Part shown: positions 7,165-13,590 of the stretch, in pieces
Numbering within the stretch: position 1 is the first letter of the stretch
Layout: every line of letters begins with the position of its first letter
Assembly: GCA_014804085.1 (NCBI GenBank)
Contig: JAAVAM010000030.1
Location: 24,327-42,718, forward strand
Source of the DNA: Treponema sp.
Lineage (GTDB): Bacteria; Spirochaetota; Spirochaetia; Treponematales; Treponemataceae
DNA: 18,392 nucleotides
Reading direction: 5' to 3'
The notes under the pieces: generated by a model
The model's database searches: none
Seen by the model: the letters and a program-made list of their open reading frames with translations, nothing else
Told to the model about the DNA's origin: nothing
Translations under genes and position numbers: made by a program

Positions 7165-7757
7165 CAAAGCGAAACTCGTCCAGTAACACAAAATCATCTT
7201 CAGCAAAAAGTGCGGCTTCCACCAACAACGCAAAAAAATCAGACAACGTTGCGGTTTCTTATGCCAAATCAGATGATTCAAAAACCACAAAAAAATCAAA
7301 AAGTCCAAACGAGGAAAAACGTCGCTATTTTGACATTGCCCTTGACGGAACATTTTGGATTGAAAATTATGAACAATATGATTCATATTACGATGAATGG
7401 AATAACTACTCCACTCCAAATGGCGATTTTACTTTTTCCTTTCCAATTCCATTTGGAGTGTGTACAAGGCGAAATGCAATTATTGAGCCTATACGTTTGA
7501 ATGTTGGAATCCGCGGATTTTATGGTCAAGCTCTTGGCATTGGATATTGTGGAAAAAAAATTGACTTTATCGTATATATTGCAAGCGTCGGACTCAGCAA
7601 CTATTGGTGGGACATCAGTCTATCCTTTCTGGACTTAAAGCTTGCGATAAAAATCGCGAAACATTTCAATCTTGAACTTACTGCAAGACCACTAAATTTG
7701 ACTTATGTCTATTCACCAGATTTTTCACTTGGAATTTCTATTCCTTTGAGATTTTAA
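5934..7757 (+). CDS. CsgG/LpoB-like envelope protein with beta-rich C-terminal domain (paralogue 1)
   Basis: A 607-residue exported protein. I place the start at ATG 5934 because the paralogue at 7783 begins with the same MKKKILTLLF; a longer upstream frame has no homology. Signal peptide 1-20 (PSFA|QK). Residues 21-175 look like the CsgG/LpoB alpha/beta domain (AVAMARQMEAGKIAAVTRFS, LVERNGNNMRIVDSELNFQY, GARYIVYGNFEQF), known from outer-membrane curli secretion and PBP-activator proteins. A probable coiled coil follows (183-220), then a mixed region (240-405), a Ser/Lys/Asn-rich linker (411-463), and a C-terminal part (465-607) of alternating strands ending in Phe (LGISIPLRF), as in outer-membrane beta-barrels. 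The last part is absent from the paralogue. The role, perhaps an envelope assembly factor, is inferred. Confidence 0.75.
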   Translation: MKKKILTLLFMAMVLMPSFAQKSGVEISAAVTDAAVAMARQMEAGKIAAVTRFSSDTKELSEWLENETFRALSKNSVRLVERNGNNMRIVDSELNFQYSGAVSEATIAAYGQKLGARYIVYGNFEQFGGIKVLEFRMTDVESFEVLVAKTYEIASSKLLTELLGSEAELLSIDDYIVAINNLENKKAAVEKDLASDRERTENRIRAEYQKRIDDVTTQITQDNDGFLSPSALKGEIINATKPLEDERDLLIDPVAENSRTKFADQLSMISNNRATIVKKMQGDTFVIGAESLTVNMDKRVGDRNSYFTLNMNSTDRHVKFTLNDTINPTDKEMFKKIRVALEETKSIKGEVEYKVRQSGGPDSVSFDVVIVSARLYDGISGDTFYKKTNFSATEADGGTINMTAQKTGTATKRNSSSNTKSSSAKSAASTNNAKKSDNVAVSYAKSDDSKTTKKSKSPNEEKRRYFDIALDGTFWIENYEQYDSYYDEWNNYSTPNGDFTFSFPIPFGVCTRRNAIIEPIRLNVGIRGFYGQALGIGYCGKKIDFIVYIASVGLSNYWWDISLSFLDLKLAIKIAKHFNLELTARPLNLTYVYSPDFSLGISIPLRF

Positions 7758-7782
7758 TTTTTCGTCTGCGAGGAAGAAAAAA

Positions 7783-9013
7783 ATGAAAAAGAAAATTTTA
7801 ACTTTGCTTTTTATAGCCATGGTTTTGATGCCTAGCTTCGCACAAAAGTCCGGGGTAGAAATTTCTGCGGCCGTCACGGACGCGGCCGTTGCGATGGCGC
7901 GCCAAATAGAGACCGGGAAAATCGCGGCGGTCACGAGGTTCTCCTCGGACACAAAGGAACTTTCCGAGTGGCTCGAAAACGAAACGTTCAGGGCGTTGTC
8001 AAAGAACAGCGTGCGGCTTGTAGAACGCAACGGCAACAACATGCGCATTGTTGACTCCGAGCTCAACTTCCAATATTCTGGCGCGGTAAGCGAAGCGACG
8101 ATCGCGGCCTATGGGCAGAAACTTGGAGCGCGCTACATCATCTACGGAAATTTCGAGCAATTCGGCGGAATAAAGGTCCTTGAATTCCGCATGACGGACG
8201 TGGAAAGCTTTGAGGTGCTTGTCGCAAAAACCTACGAGATTTCCGCATCAAAGTTGCTTACGGAACTGCTTGGAAGCGAGGCGGAACTGCTTTCCATCGA
8301 TGACTACATTGTCGCAATTAACAACCTTGAAAACAAGCGGACTGCGATTGAAAAAGATATGGCTTCTGATTGCGAGCGCACGGAAAACAGAATTCGCGCA
8401 GAATACCAGAAAAGAATCGACGATGTCACAACGCAGATAACGCAGGACAACGACGGCTTCCTTTCGCCTTCGGCACTCAAAGTCGAAATTATGAACGCCA
8501 CAAAGCCACTTGAAGAAGAGCGCGATTTGCTTATAAAACCTGTCGCCGAAAACAGCAGGACAAAATTTGCGGATCAGCTTTCAATGATTTCAAACAACCG
8601 CGCGACGATAATAAAAAAATTGCAGAGCGACACTTTTTTGATTGGCGCAGATTCTTTGATTGTAAATATGGACAAGCGGATTGGCGAGCGGAATTCATAT
8701 TTTACTTTGAATATGAATTCAACAGACAAATACGCGAAATTTTCTCTGAACGACACGATTGAACCTACCGACAAATTGATTTTCAAAAAAATAAGGGTCG
8801 CGCTTGAAGAAACAAAGTCGATCAAAGGCGAGGTGGAATACAAGATACGGCAGAGTGGTGGCGCGAACTCAGCCTATTTTGACATTGTTATCGCATCTGC
8901 AAGAATATACGACGGAATCAGCGGCGACACATTCTACAAGAAGACGAATTTCAACGCGACCGAAGCGGACGGCGGAACAATCAACATGGCGGCGCAAAAA
9001 ACGGGCACGGCAA
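7783..9013 (+). repeat. Tandem gene-duplication unit, copy 2
   Basis: Gapless match to 5934-7164. Near-identical blocks (for example around 8562-8605 and 8795-8840) alternate with blocks carrying many changes (8608-8780, 8845-8915), a mosaic suggesting patchy gene conversion. Confidence 0.8.
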
Positions 9014-9591
9014 ATAGGCAAAATTATTCAAAAAACACAACTTCCTTTTATAAAGAAAGCGAAAAGACTTCGGCTTCAAACAAAGGCTCGTATTCCGCTT
9101 CGCCTTCTTCTTCGTCAGACGGCAACACGTCCGCAACGCAAAATCCTGGCGCGACAAATGTGAAAAGCGAACGCATTTCAAAAATCAGACTTGCAAAAAA
9201 TGAAAACTACAACAATCATACCATGCTTCTTTGGCTTGCGAACAAAAGGCACAAATTCAAAGCGGGTGACAAAATCAAATTCATCATCAAAGGGAAAACA
9301 TCTGATCCCGTCACCGTTCGCGAAAAAAAATTGGGCGCTGCAATCATTGACACCACGGAAACCGCCACCCCAAAATATTGGGGAGCGATTTCTGCTTACA
9401 TAAATACCGAAGACAACATGACGCTTGCGCAGAACGAAGAATTCGAGGCGGTATTCAATTTTAAATTGACCGGCACGCCTTCTAGCACAAGCGCGGATGC
9501 CCGAAAACTTGAATTGTATGTCGGAGGAAAAAACGACACGCAAAGCAAAACTATTACCATCGACGTTACTGAATTCACCGTGGAATATTAG
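7783..9591 (+). CDS. CsgG/LpoB-like envelope protein with a different C-terminal module (paralogue 2)
   Basis: A 602-residue exported protein, 25 bases after paralogue 1, with GAGGAAG ahead of ATG 7783. Residues 1-410 repeat paralogue 1 almost exactly: signal peptide, CsgG/LpoB-like domain, probable coiled coil, mixed region. After a Ser/Asn-rich linker (411-460) the C-terminus is replaced by a roughly 140-residue beta-rich module (KIRLAKNENYNNHTMLLWLA to DVTEFTVEY). That module is homologous to the end of the lipoprotein gene at 9710 and has nothing in common with the beta-barrel-like end of paralogue 1. The pair looks like one scaffold with interchangeable tips. Same operon as its neighbour is likely. 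Function otherwise unknown. Confidence 0.75.
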   Translation: MKKKILTLLFIAMVLMPSFAQKSGVEISAAVTDAAVAMARQIETGKIAAVTRFSSDTKELSEWLENETFRALSKNSVRLVERNGNNMRIVDSELNFQYSGAVSEATIAAYGQKLGARYIIYGNFEQFGGIKVLEFRMTDVESFEVLVAKTYEISASKLLTELLGSEAELLSIDDYIVAINNLENKRTAIEKDMASDCERTENRIRAEYQKRIDDVTTQITQDNDGFLSPSALKVEIMNATKPLEEERDLLIKPVAENSRTKFADQLSMISNNRATIIKKLQSDTFLIGADSLIVNMDKRIGERNSYFTLNMNSTDKYAKFSLNDTIEPTDKLIFKKIRVALEETKSIKGEVEYKIRQSGGANSAYFDIVIASARIYDGISGDTFYKKTNFNATEADGGTINMAAQKTGTANRQNYSKNTTSFYKESEKTSASNKGSYSASPSSSSDGNTSATQNPGATNVKSERISKIRLAKNENYNNHTMLLWLANKRHKFKAGDKIKFIIKGKTSDPVTVREKKLGAAIIDTTETATPKYWGAISAYINTEDNMTLAQNEEFEAVFNFKLTGTPSSTSADARKLELYVGGKNDTQSKTITIDVTEFTVEY

Positions 9592-9709
9592 AACGGTTGG
9601 ATGACGGTTGGCGCGAATTTGCAAAAAGATATCTACGCTCGGCAAAAACAACGCGACTCTTGCGCGAAATTTTGTCAGTGTGAATCAAATTCACAATATG
9701 GAGAATATT

Positions 9710-10957
9710 ATGAAAAAAGCTTTCAAACTTTTTATGTTGATTTTGATTGGAATGGTGTTCGCATTTAACTTTGCGTCGTGTGACGACATCTCTTTTACAT
9801 ACCGCAGACATCAAGACAAGGACAAAGACGGCTATCAAAAAAGCAAATATATAAGCAATGGGAATGGCACGGGAACTGCCACTCTTGTAAGCAATGGCCA
9901 ATATTGGGACGAACTTAATATTCCTATGTACGACTTGTTGGGCGATGTCAGTTCTTATGATGTTGCAGGAATTTTTGTTACGTTTGAAAGCGGAAACTAT
10001 AATGCGGGAGTTGGCTATAATTCATCGCAATTGAAATGGGATTATGACAAGGGCGATTATACTTGGTGGAACAAACAAGAACTGACGTATGGTTATTCCC
10101 AAACTTTTTACGATGTTAGTTTTGCATATAGTGGCGACAATGAATATATTTTTAAATTTTACATATCTACTGGAACGGCGGGCGACACGGCAACAATAAC
10201 TTGGAGCGTTGTAACTCATGCAAAATTGAATGCTGGAGACATCTTTGTGGACCAAGATGAAGATATGTATCTAAAAGTAAAGTCTAACGGCAATATTGAC
10301 TTTTACGAATGGAATGAAGACACATATTCATATGAATTAACCCTCTCAAACGGATATTACAACATTGAAAATTCAGTGATAACGATTACTTATTCCTACT
10401 ATGACGGAAATTATCATACAGATACTTTTACAGGAAACTTTGACGGTACCATGATGACATTTTTCGATGATGATGGTTACCTCTACTGGACATTAACAAA
10501 AGTCACCTCAGTACCAAGAATTTTGAAAACAGCGACTGATTTTTCAACAATCACGCTTGAAAACAATTTTCCTTACAACAACCACGCAATGATTGAATGG
10601 ATTGCAAGCGACAATAAGTATAAGCTGAACGCCGGACAGAGAATTAAGTTCACCATAAGCGGATTTACAGATGATGTCATTACTGTCAGCAAAAAAAATT
10701 TCACTGCTGCCCTTGTTGATACCACGTCATACACTAATGGATGGATAGAGCTTTCAGATTATGTAAACGCCCAATATGGCACAATGCTTGATTATTCCAG
10801 TTATTTTGAAGCGGTGTTCATTATTGAACTAACAAGCATGCCTTCCAACACAAGCGCGGAAGCCTGCAAATTTGAATTGTCCGTCGGAGATTTATACGAC
10901 ACGCAAGACGACATTACTATTTATGTCAGTGCTTTTGAGGTGGAATTGCTGGAATAA
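9710..10957 (+). CDS. Lipoprotein with a C-terminal module shared with the CsgG-like paralogue 2
   Basis: A 415-residue lipoprotein starting at ATG 9710 with GGAG six bases upstream; the frame extends further upstream but without a signal peptide. The signal peptide ends in a lipobox, FASC (Cys24), making it a substrate for Lgt, whose gene lies at 15445. Residues 28-175 are rich in Tyr/Asp/Gly strands. Residues about 185-270 (GNIDFYEWNEDTYSYELTL, GNFDGTMMTFFDDDGYLYWT) look like a small beta-barrel of lipocalin-like type. Residues about 278-415 match the last 140 residues of paralogue 2 (shared YNNH, FEAVF, PS-x-TSA, DTQ). Probably surface or periplasm-facing outer-membrane lipoprotein; function unknown. 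About 118 bases separate it from paralogue 2. Confidence 0.72.
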   Translation: MKKAFKLFMLILIGMVFAFNFASCDDISFTYRRHQDKDKDGYQKSKYISNGNGTGTATLVSNGQYWDELNIPMYDLLGDVSSYDVAGIFVTFESGNYNAGVGYNSSQLKWDYDKGDYTWWNKQELTYGYSQTFYDVSFAYSGDNEYIFKFYISTGTAGDTATITWSVVTHAKLNAGDIFVDQDEDMYLKVKSNGNIDFYEWNEDTYSYELTLSNGYYNIENSVITITYSYYDGNYHTDTFTGNFDGTMMTFFDDDGYLYWTLTKVTSVPRILKTATDFSTITLENNFPYNNHAMIEWIASDNKYKLNAGQRIKFTISGFTDDVITVSKKNFTAALVDTTSYTNGWIELSDYVNAQYGTMLDYSSYFEAVFIIELTSMPSNTSAEACKFELSVGDLYDTQDDITIYVSAFEVELLE

Positions 10958-11002
10958 TAATTTTGATAAAAATGCACGATTTGAAATTTTCGGAAGCGAG
11001 AA

Positions 11003-11027
11003 TGCCGCTTTTTTTGCGGCAGATTTT
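11003..11027 (+). terminator. Possible weak terminator after the lipoprotein gene
   Basis: TGCCGC (11003-11008) and GCGGCA (11016-11021) enclose seven T and are followed by GATTTT. The stem is short and the T-run after it is brief; it is the nearest candidate to the stop at 10957. Confidence 0.4.
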
Positions 11028-11197
11028 CAGAAAAATCGGTCGCGCATTGGTTTTCAAATTTTGGCAGAAGCGAAACGACACAATGCAATCTTAATTATTG
11101 CATCCATGTGTTGCGCGGAGTTTTTCCCCAAAGCCAAAAATTTAAAAAAGTTCAATCAACACCCCCGACGCATCTGCAACGAAGTTTCCAGCGGAGT

Positions 11198-11228
11198 GTC
11201 GGGGTTTGAAATCCTTCGCACGAATCAA
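11198..11228 (+). repeat. Dispersed intergenic repeat, copy B
   Basis: It matches copy A at 27 of 31 bases. Here GTCGGGG is also the right arm of a larger imperfect inverted repeat with CCCCGAC at 11163-11169, and the copy runs straight into a terminator-like hairpin at 11223-11245. Confidence 0.6.
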
Positions 11229-11245
11229 GGCGCACCTTGATTTTT
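11223..11245. terminator. Terminator-like hairpin at the end of repeat copy B
   Basis: AATCAAGG (11223-11230) and CCTTGATT (11235-11242) form a perfect 8-bp stem around CGCA, and the T's continue to 11245. On the minus strand it ends in AAAAATCAAGG, so only plus-strand termination is supported. Confidence 0.5.
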
Positions 11246-11340
11246 GCAAATTTCAACTCAAAAATAGCGCAGAAATAGTACGAATACATCTGCACGAGCG
11301 ACCCGTTCGGCTGCGGGCTGCCGCGATATACTTTCATTAA

Positions 11341-11384
11341 TTTTCAACATCGCAGGAAACATCAGTTTCCGAGAATGTTGAAAA
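11341..11384. repeat. Two-tier perfect hairpin
   Basis: TTTTCAACAT (11341-11350) pairs with ATGTTGAAAA (11375-11384). A symmetric 4x4 internal loop (CGCA/GAGA) follows, then GGAAAC (11355-11360) pairs with GTTTCC (11365-11370) around ATCA. Both arms are exact, so the structure appears to be under selection or recently inserted. Confidence 0.65.
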
Positions 11385-11423
11385 CGCGAGTTCGCAATGA
11401 AATGAGAAATCGCAGTTAATATG

Positions 11424-11449
11424 CGAGTTTTTAGCGAAGCAAAAACTCG
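11424..11449. repeat. 9-bp inverted repeat
   Basis: CGAGTTTTT (11424-11432) and AAAAACTCG (11441-11449) are exact complements around AGCGAAGC. Confidence 0.6.
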
Positions 11450-11451
11450 GC

Positions 11452-11490
11452 ATTAAAATCAGCAACGCCATTTTAGTTGCTGATTTTAAT
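11452..11490. repeat. 15-bp perfect inverted repeat at the edge of the Rpn remnant
   Basis: ATTAAAATCAGCAAC (11452-11466) and GTTGCTGATTTTAAT (11476-11490) are exact complements separated by nine bases (GCCATTTTA). It stands only two bases after the preceding hairpin and just before the Rpn-like coding remnant. Confidence 0.7.
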
Positions 11491-11878
11491 TGTCCGTCAA
11501 ACTTGCCTGGAAAATTCCGCCGCGAGCGAAAAAATTGATGACAAAAGCCGCAAAGTGTATTATAATGCTAGGGCATGGAAAGCGCAGTCGGGGCAGGATG
11601 CGGAAGTGCGCGCGTTCCTGAAATTCCTTGCCACAAGAAAAGCAGAAAGCAAGCTCACAGGGGAAATTATGGAAGCAGTATTGCAAGCACGGCGGAACGA
11701 GCCGTGGAGAAAAGAGTTCATGCACGCGCGTGAATTGCGAGAGCGCGGACGAAAAGAAGGTTACGAAGAGGGCTATGAAGAAGGCCTTGCAATCGCGCAG
11801 GCGCAGCTGGAAAAAGAGCGCGAAAGAATCGAAGAATTGGAAGCGCGCATCGCCGAACTGGAACGGCGGCAAAATTAA
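11477..11878 (+). pseudogene. C-terminal remnant of a Rpn-family PD-(D/E)XK nuclease/putative transposase
   Basis: The readable part, from about 11535, is KIDDKSRKVYYNARAWKAQS through DAEVRAFLKFLATRKAESKL, LQARRNEPWRKEFM, then a charged tail (RKEGYEEGYEEGLAIAQAQ and a Glu/Arg coiled coil to the stop). This is the characteristic C-terminal third of Rpn (recombination-promoting nuclease) proteins. The N-terminal nuclease core with its PD-(D/E)XK residues is missing, no upstream frame supplies it, and no Met codon precedes the conserved part; only a TTG at 11477 opens the frame. Full-length relatives are about 250-350 residues. It is therefore a truncated remnant, although the tail frame is intact. 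A strong promoter-like sequence lies within it at 11538-11566, and the TlpA-like gene begins 27 bases after its stop. Confidence 0.7.
11538..11566 (+). promoter_or_regulatory. Sigma70-like promoter inside the Rpn remnant, facing the redox operon
   Basis: ATGACA (11538-11543), a 17-base spacer and a perfect TATAAT (11561-11566). It could drive the TlpA-like gene at 11906. TATAAT here also encodes the conserved Tyr-Asn of the remnant, so it may be coincidental. Confidence 0.4.
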
Positions 11879-11905
11879 ACCATAACACGAAATCGGGAGT
11901 CATTC

Positions 11906-12394
11906 ATGAAACACATTTTTCTTTCAATCGCATTGCTTTTGGCTGGCGCGGCGGTGTTCGCACAAAGCGTTTCTTTTTCTTCCGCCGACCTTGACAAGAA
12001 TAAAATCACGGACGAAATTTTTTCCGCCGCCGATGTCACGGTCGTGAATGTGTGGGGAACATTCTGTCCGCCATGCATTCGGGAAATGCCCGAACTCGCC
12101 GAATGGCAAAAATCCATGCCGAAGAATGCGCAAATTATCGGAATCGTGTGCGACGTGAATTCCACCGACGACGCGAAAGGCATTTCAAACGCAAAGGCAA
12201 TTCTCAAAAAAACCGGCGCGACTTTTCCGAATGTCATCGCGAATCAAAGCCTTGCGCAATTTTTGAACGGAATTCAATTCGTTCCCACGACTTTTCTTGT
12301 TGACAAAAACGGCAACATCGTCGGCGATATGATTGTGGGCGCGCAAGTGGCGAAATACAAAAAGGCGGTCGAGGACTATCTTGCGAAAAAATGA
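11906..12394 (+). CDS. TlpA/ResA-like periplasmic thiol-disulfide oxidoreductase
   Basis: A 162-residue thioredoxin-fold protein with signal peptide 1-19 (MKHIFLSIALLLAGAAVFA) and GGAG about 8 bases before its ATG. The redox site is WGTFCPPC (Cys54, Cys57), and the cis-proline is Pro127 in FVPTTF, both intact. The inserted segment typical of TlpA/ResA (NSTDDAKGISNAKAILKKTG) is present, and one further Cys (Cys82) lies on the strand after the active-site helix. Such proteins reduce or exchange disulfides in the periplasm, for example in cytochrome c maturation, and need electrons from a membrane partner. No CcdA or DsbD is nearby. Instead the next two genes, 4 and 34 bases on, encode a CXXC membrane protein and a polytopic iron-sulfur protein, which are candidate partners. 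Confidence 0.85.
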   Translation: MKHIFLSIALLLAGAAVFAQSVSFSSADLDKNKITDEIFSAADVTVVNVWGTFCPPCIREMPELAEWQKSMPKNAQIIGIVCDVNSTDDAKGISNAKAILKKTGATFPNVIANQSLAQFLNGIQFVPTTFLVDKNGNIVGDMIVGAQVAKYKKAVEDYLAKK

Positions 12395-12398
12395 AAAT

Positions 12399-12617
12399 AT
12401 GACAAATGCAGAAAACAAGTCGCAAAGCGAATTTGGATTGCCCTCGAAAGACAAGTGGCAAAGTTGCTTTTCGAAATTGCTTCAAAAAAATTTTTTCAAA
12501 ATCTCGCTTTTGATCATTGCGACGGCGTTCATCGCAATTGGAATTTCGCGCGGTGAAAATACGCTCGTCCTCCAAAAAGCCGTGCGAATCTGCATGGAAT
12601 GCATCGGGCTGGGATAG
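12399..12617 (+). CDS. Small CXXC-motif membrane protein (CD1871A-like)
   Basis: A 72-residue protein starting four bases after the TlpA-like stop. The N-terminus is hydrophilic (MTNAENKSQSEFGLPSKDKW), followed by one membrane segment (NFFKISLLIIATAFIAIGIS), a short loop RGENTLVLQKAV, and a terminal RICMECIGLG with a CXXC motif. This end matches the CD1871A-type family of small proteins with a single helix and a terminal C-[LM]-E-C-I-G. The CXXC most likely faces the periplasm because positive residues precede the helix. No strong ribosome site is seen, so translational coupling to the upstream gene is likely. A thiol relay between the flanking gene products is inferred from position and motif only. 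Confidence 0.68.
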   Translation: MTNAENKSQSEFGLPSKDKWQSCFSKLLQKNFFKISLLIIATAFIAIGISRGENTLVLQKAVRICMECIGLG

Positions 12618-12634
12618 GTTTCAATTCCAAATTG

Positions 12635-12654
12635 CGCACGAATAAAAAATAATG
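12635..12654 (+). repeat. Dispersed intergenic repeat, partial copy C
   Basis: It matches 19 of 20 bases of the right end of copy A. The terminal ATG of the repeat is used as, or coincides with, the start codon of the iron-sulfur protein at 12652. Confidence 0.45.
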
Positions 12655-13518
12655 TCGATGTTTTCCAAAATCGTTTCAAAAATAAAATTGCCTCCTGTAA
12701 AACGAAAACTCATCCAAATTGCGGCGTTCGGCTTTTGCAATCCGCAAGTGCAAAATTTTTTTTCCGGAAAAATTTATACGGGAAAATGGAAAACTTTTTG
12801 CGCTCCGGGGTTGAACTGCTATTCTTGCCCCGCCGCAATTTTTTCCTGCCCAATCGGAGCGATGCAGGCAGTAGGCGGCTCACTTGATTTTTCATTCAGC
12901 TTTTATGCCGTGGGAATCGTTCTCGCAATCGGCGTTTTGCTCGGCCGCACCGTGTGCGCGTTCTTGTGCCCGTTCGGATTGTTGCAAGAAATAATCCACA
13001 AAATTCCATCGCCAAAATTCAAGTTGCCGCGATTTCTTTGCTACATAAAATACATCGCGCTCCTTTTTTTCGTTTTGATTTTGCCGACTACCAGCTCGCA
13101 AATCACAGGAATCGGCGATCCAACATTTTGCAAATACATCTGCCCAGCCGGAACTTTTGAAGGTGGACTTCCGCTCGTCGCGGCGCGTCAAGAATTGCGC
13201 GGCGTTTTGGGCGGCTTGTTTTTCCTGAAACTCGGCATTTTGATTTTCACGCTTGCGGCATGCGTTTTCATCAATAGATTTTTTTGCAAAACGCTTTGTC
13301 CGCTCGGCGCAATTTACGGCATTTTGAACAAGGCAAGTTTCCGCCGCCTAAAAATAAATCACGCCACTTGCACACGTTGCGGAGCATGCGAATCCGCCTG
13401 CCCGATGGACGTGAATCCCGTCGCCAACGCCCGCGCCGCTGAATGCATTCTTTGCGGCAAATGCACCGAAATCTGCCCGCACGATTCAATAAAAATTTGT
13501 TTTCGTAATAAATGTTGA
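12652..13518 (+). CDS. Polytopic 4Fe-4S membrane protein, NapH/YccM-like
   Basis: A 288-residue membrane iron-sulfur protein. The N-terminal region carries CAPGLNCYSCP (Cys50-Cys59) and CPIGAMQ (Cys66). Cys-x3-Cys-Pro motifs at 102-106 (CAFLCPFGLLQ), 160-164 (CKYICPAG) and 212-216 (CKTLCPLGAIY) follow hydrophobic segments around 82-98, 132-147 and 187-206. Two ferredoxin-type [4Fe-4S] motifs close the protein: Cys240-243-246-250 and Cys265-268-271-275. This is the NapH/MauN/YccM arrangement, in which cytoplasmic clusters pass electrons to or from a membrane or periplasmic acceptor. The start at ATG 12652 has no clear ribosome site; ATG 12658 is an alternative. Located after the TlpA-like and CXXC genes, it is the natural electron source for them (inference). 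Confidence 0.85.
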   Translation: MSMFSKIVSKIKLPPVKRKLIQIAAFGFCNPQVQNFFSGKIYTGKWKTFCAPGLNCYSCPAAIFSCPIGAMQAVGGSLDFSFSFYAVGIVLAIGVLLGRTVCAFLCPFGLLQEIIHKIPSPKFKLPRFLCYIKYIALLFFVLILPTTSSQITGIGDPTFCKYICPAGTFEGGLPLVAARQELRGVLGGLFFLKLGILIFTLAACVFINRFFCKTLCPLGAIYGILNKASFRRLKINHATCTRCGACESACPMDVNPVANARAAECILCGKCTEICPHDSIKICFRNKC

Positions 13519-13540
13519 CGACAAAAAACACTTGCGCTTT

Positions 13541-13569
13541 TTGCAAAATGATGTTATTTTAAATACAAC
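13541..13569 (+). promoter_or_regulatory. Likely promoter/operator of the toxin-antitoxin operon
   Basis: TTGCAA (13541-13546), 17 bases, TACAAC (13564-13569); an alternative pair is TTGCGC (13532)/TATTTT (13555). An imperfect palindrome, GTT...AAC (13553-13569), overlaps the -10 and could be the antitoxin operator, as is usual for RelB-type autorepression. AGAGAGG lies seven bases before the antitoxin ATG. Confidence 0.4.
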
Positions 13570-13590
13570 CACATATAGAGAGGTATCAAA

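Larger units (their letters stand above)
10958..11476. other. Gene-free, hairpin-rich region of about 520 bp
   Basis: No convincing gene lies here; the open frames present lack ribosome sites, composition or recognisable products. The stretch instead holds at least six inverted repeats: 11003-11021 (TGCCGC/GCGGCA), 11083-11103 (ATGCAAT/ATTGCAT), 11163-11204, 11223-11242, 11341-11384 and 11424-11449, with a seventh (11452-11490) crossing its end. It also carries dispersed repeat copy B. It separates the envelope cluster from a decayed Rpn gene, which fits a scar of past insertion and deletion. Confidence 0.6.

Noticed and set aside
9597..9619. Short tandem repeat ACGGTTGG before the lipoprotein gene
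   Set aside because: Only two short copies with no relation to a promoter; could be chance.
11198..11228. tRNA T-arm (GGGGTTTGAAATCC resembles GGTTCGAATCC)
   Set aside because: No acceptor, D or anticodon arms can be folded around it, and the T-stem does not pair properly.
10872..11240. 122-codon frame following the lipoprotein gene
   Set aside because: It starts inside the lipoprotein gene, has no ribosome site, and crosses several hairpins and the dispersed repeat; nothing in the product is recognisable.
11152..11337. 61-codon minus-strand frame starting MKVYRGSPQPNGSLVQMYSY
   Set aside because: The first 22 residues look protein-like, but there is no ribosome site and the frame then runs through hairpin and repeat sequence; too weak to call.
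11452..11490. Integron attC site (integrons exist in some treponemes)
   Set aside because: The arms lack the GTTRRRY/RYYYAAC consensus ends, and there is no integrase or cassette array in the window.
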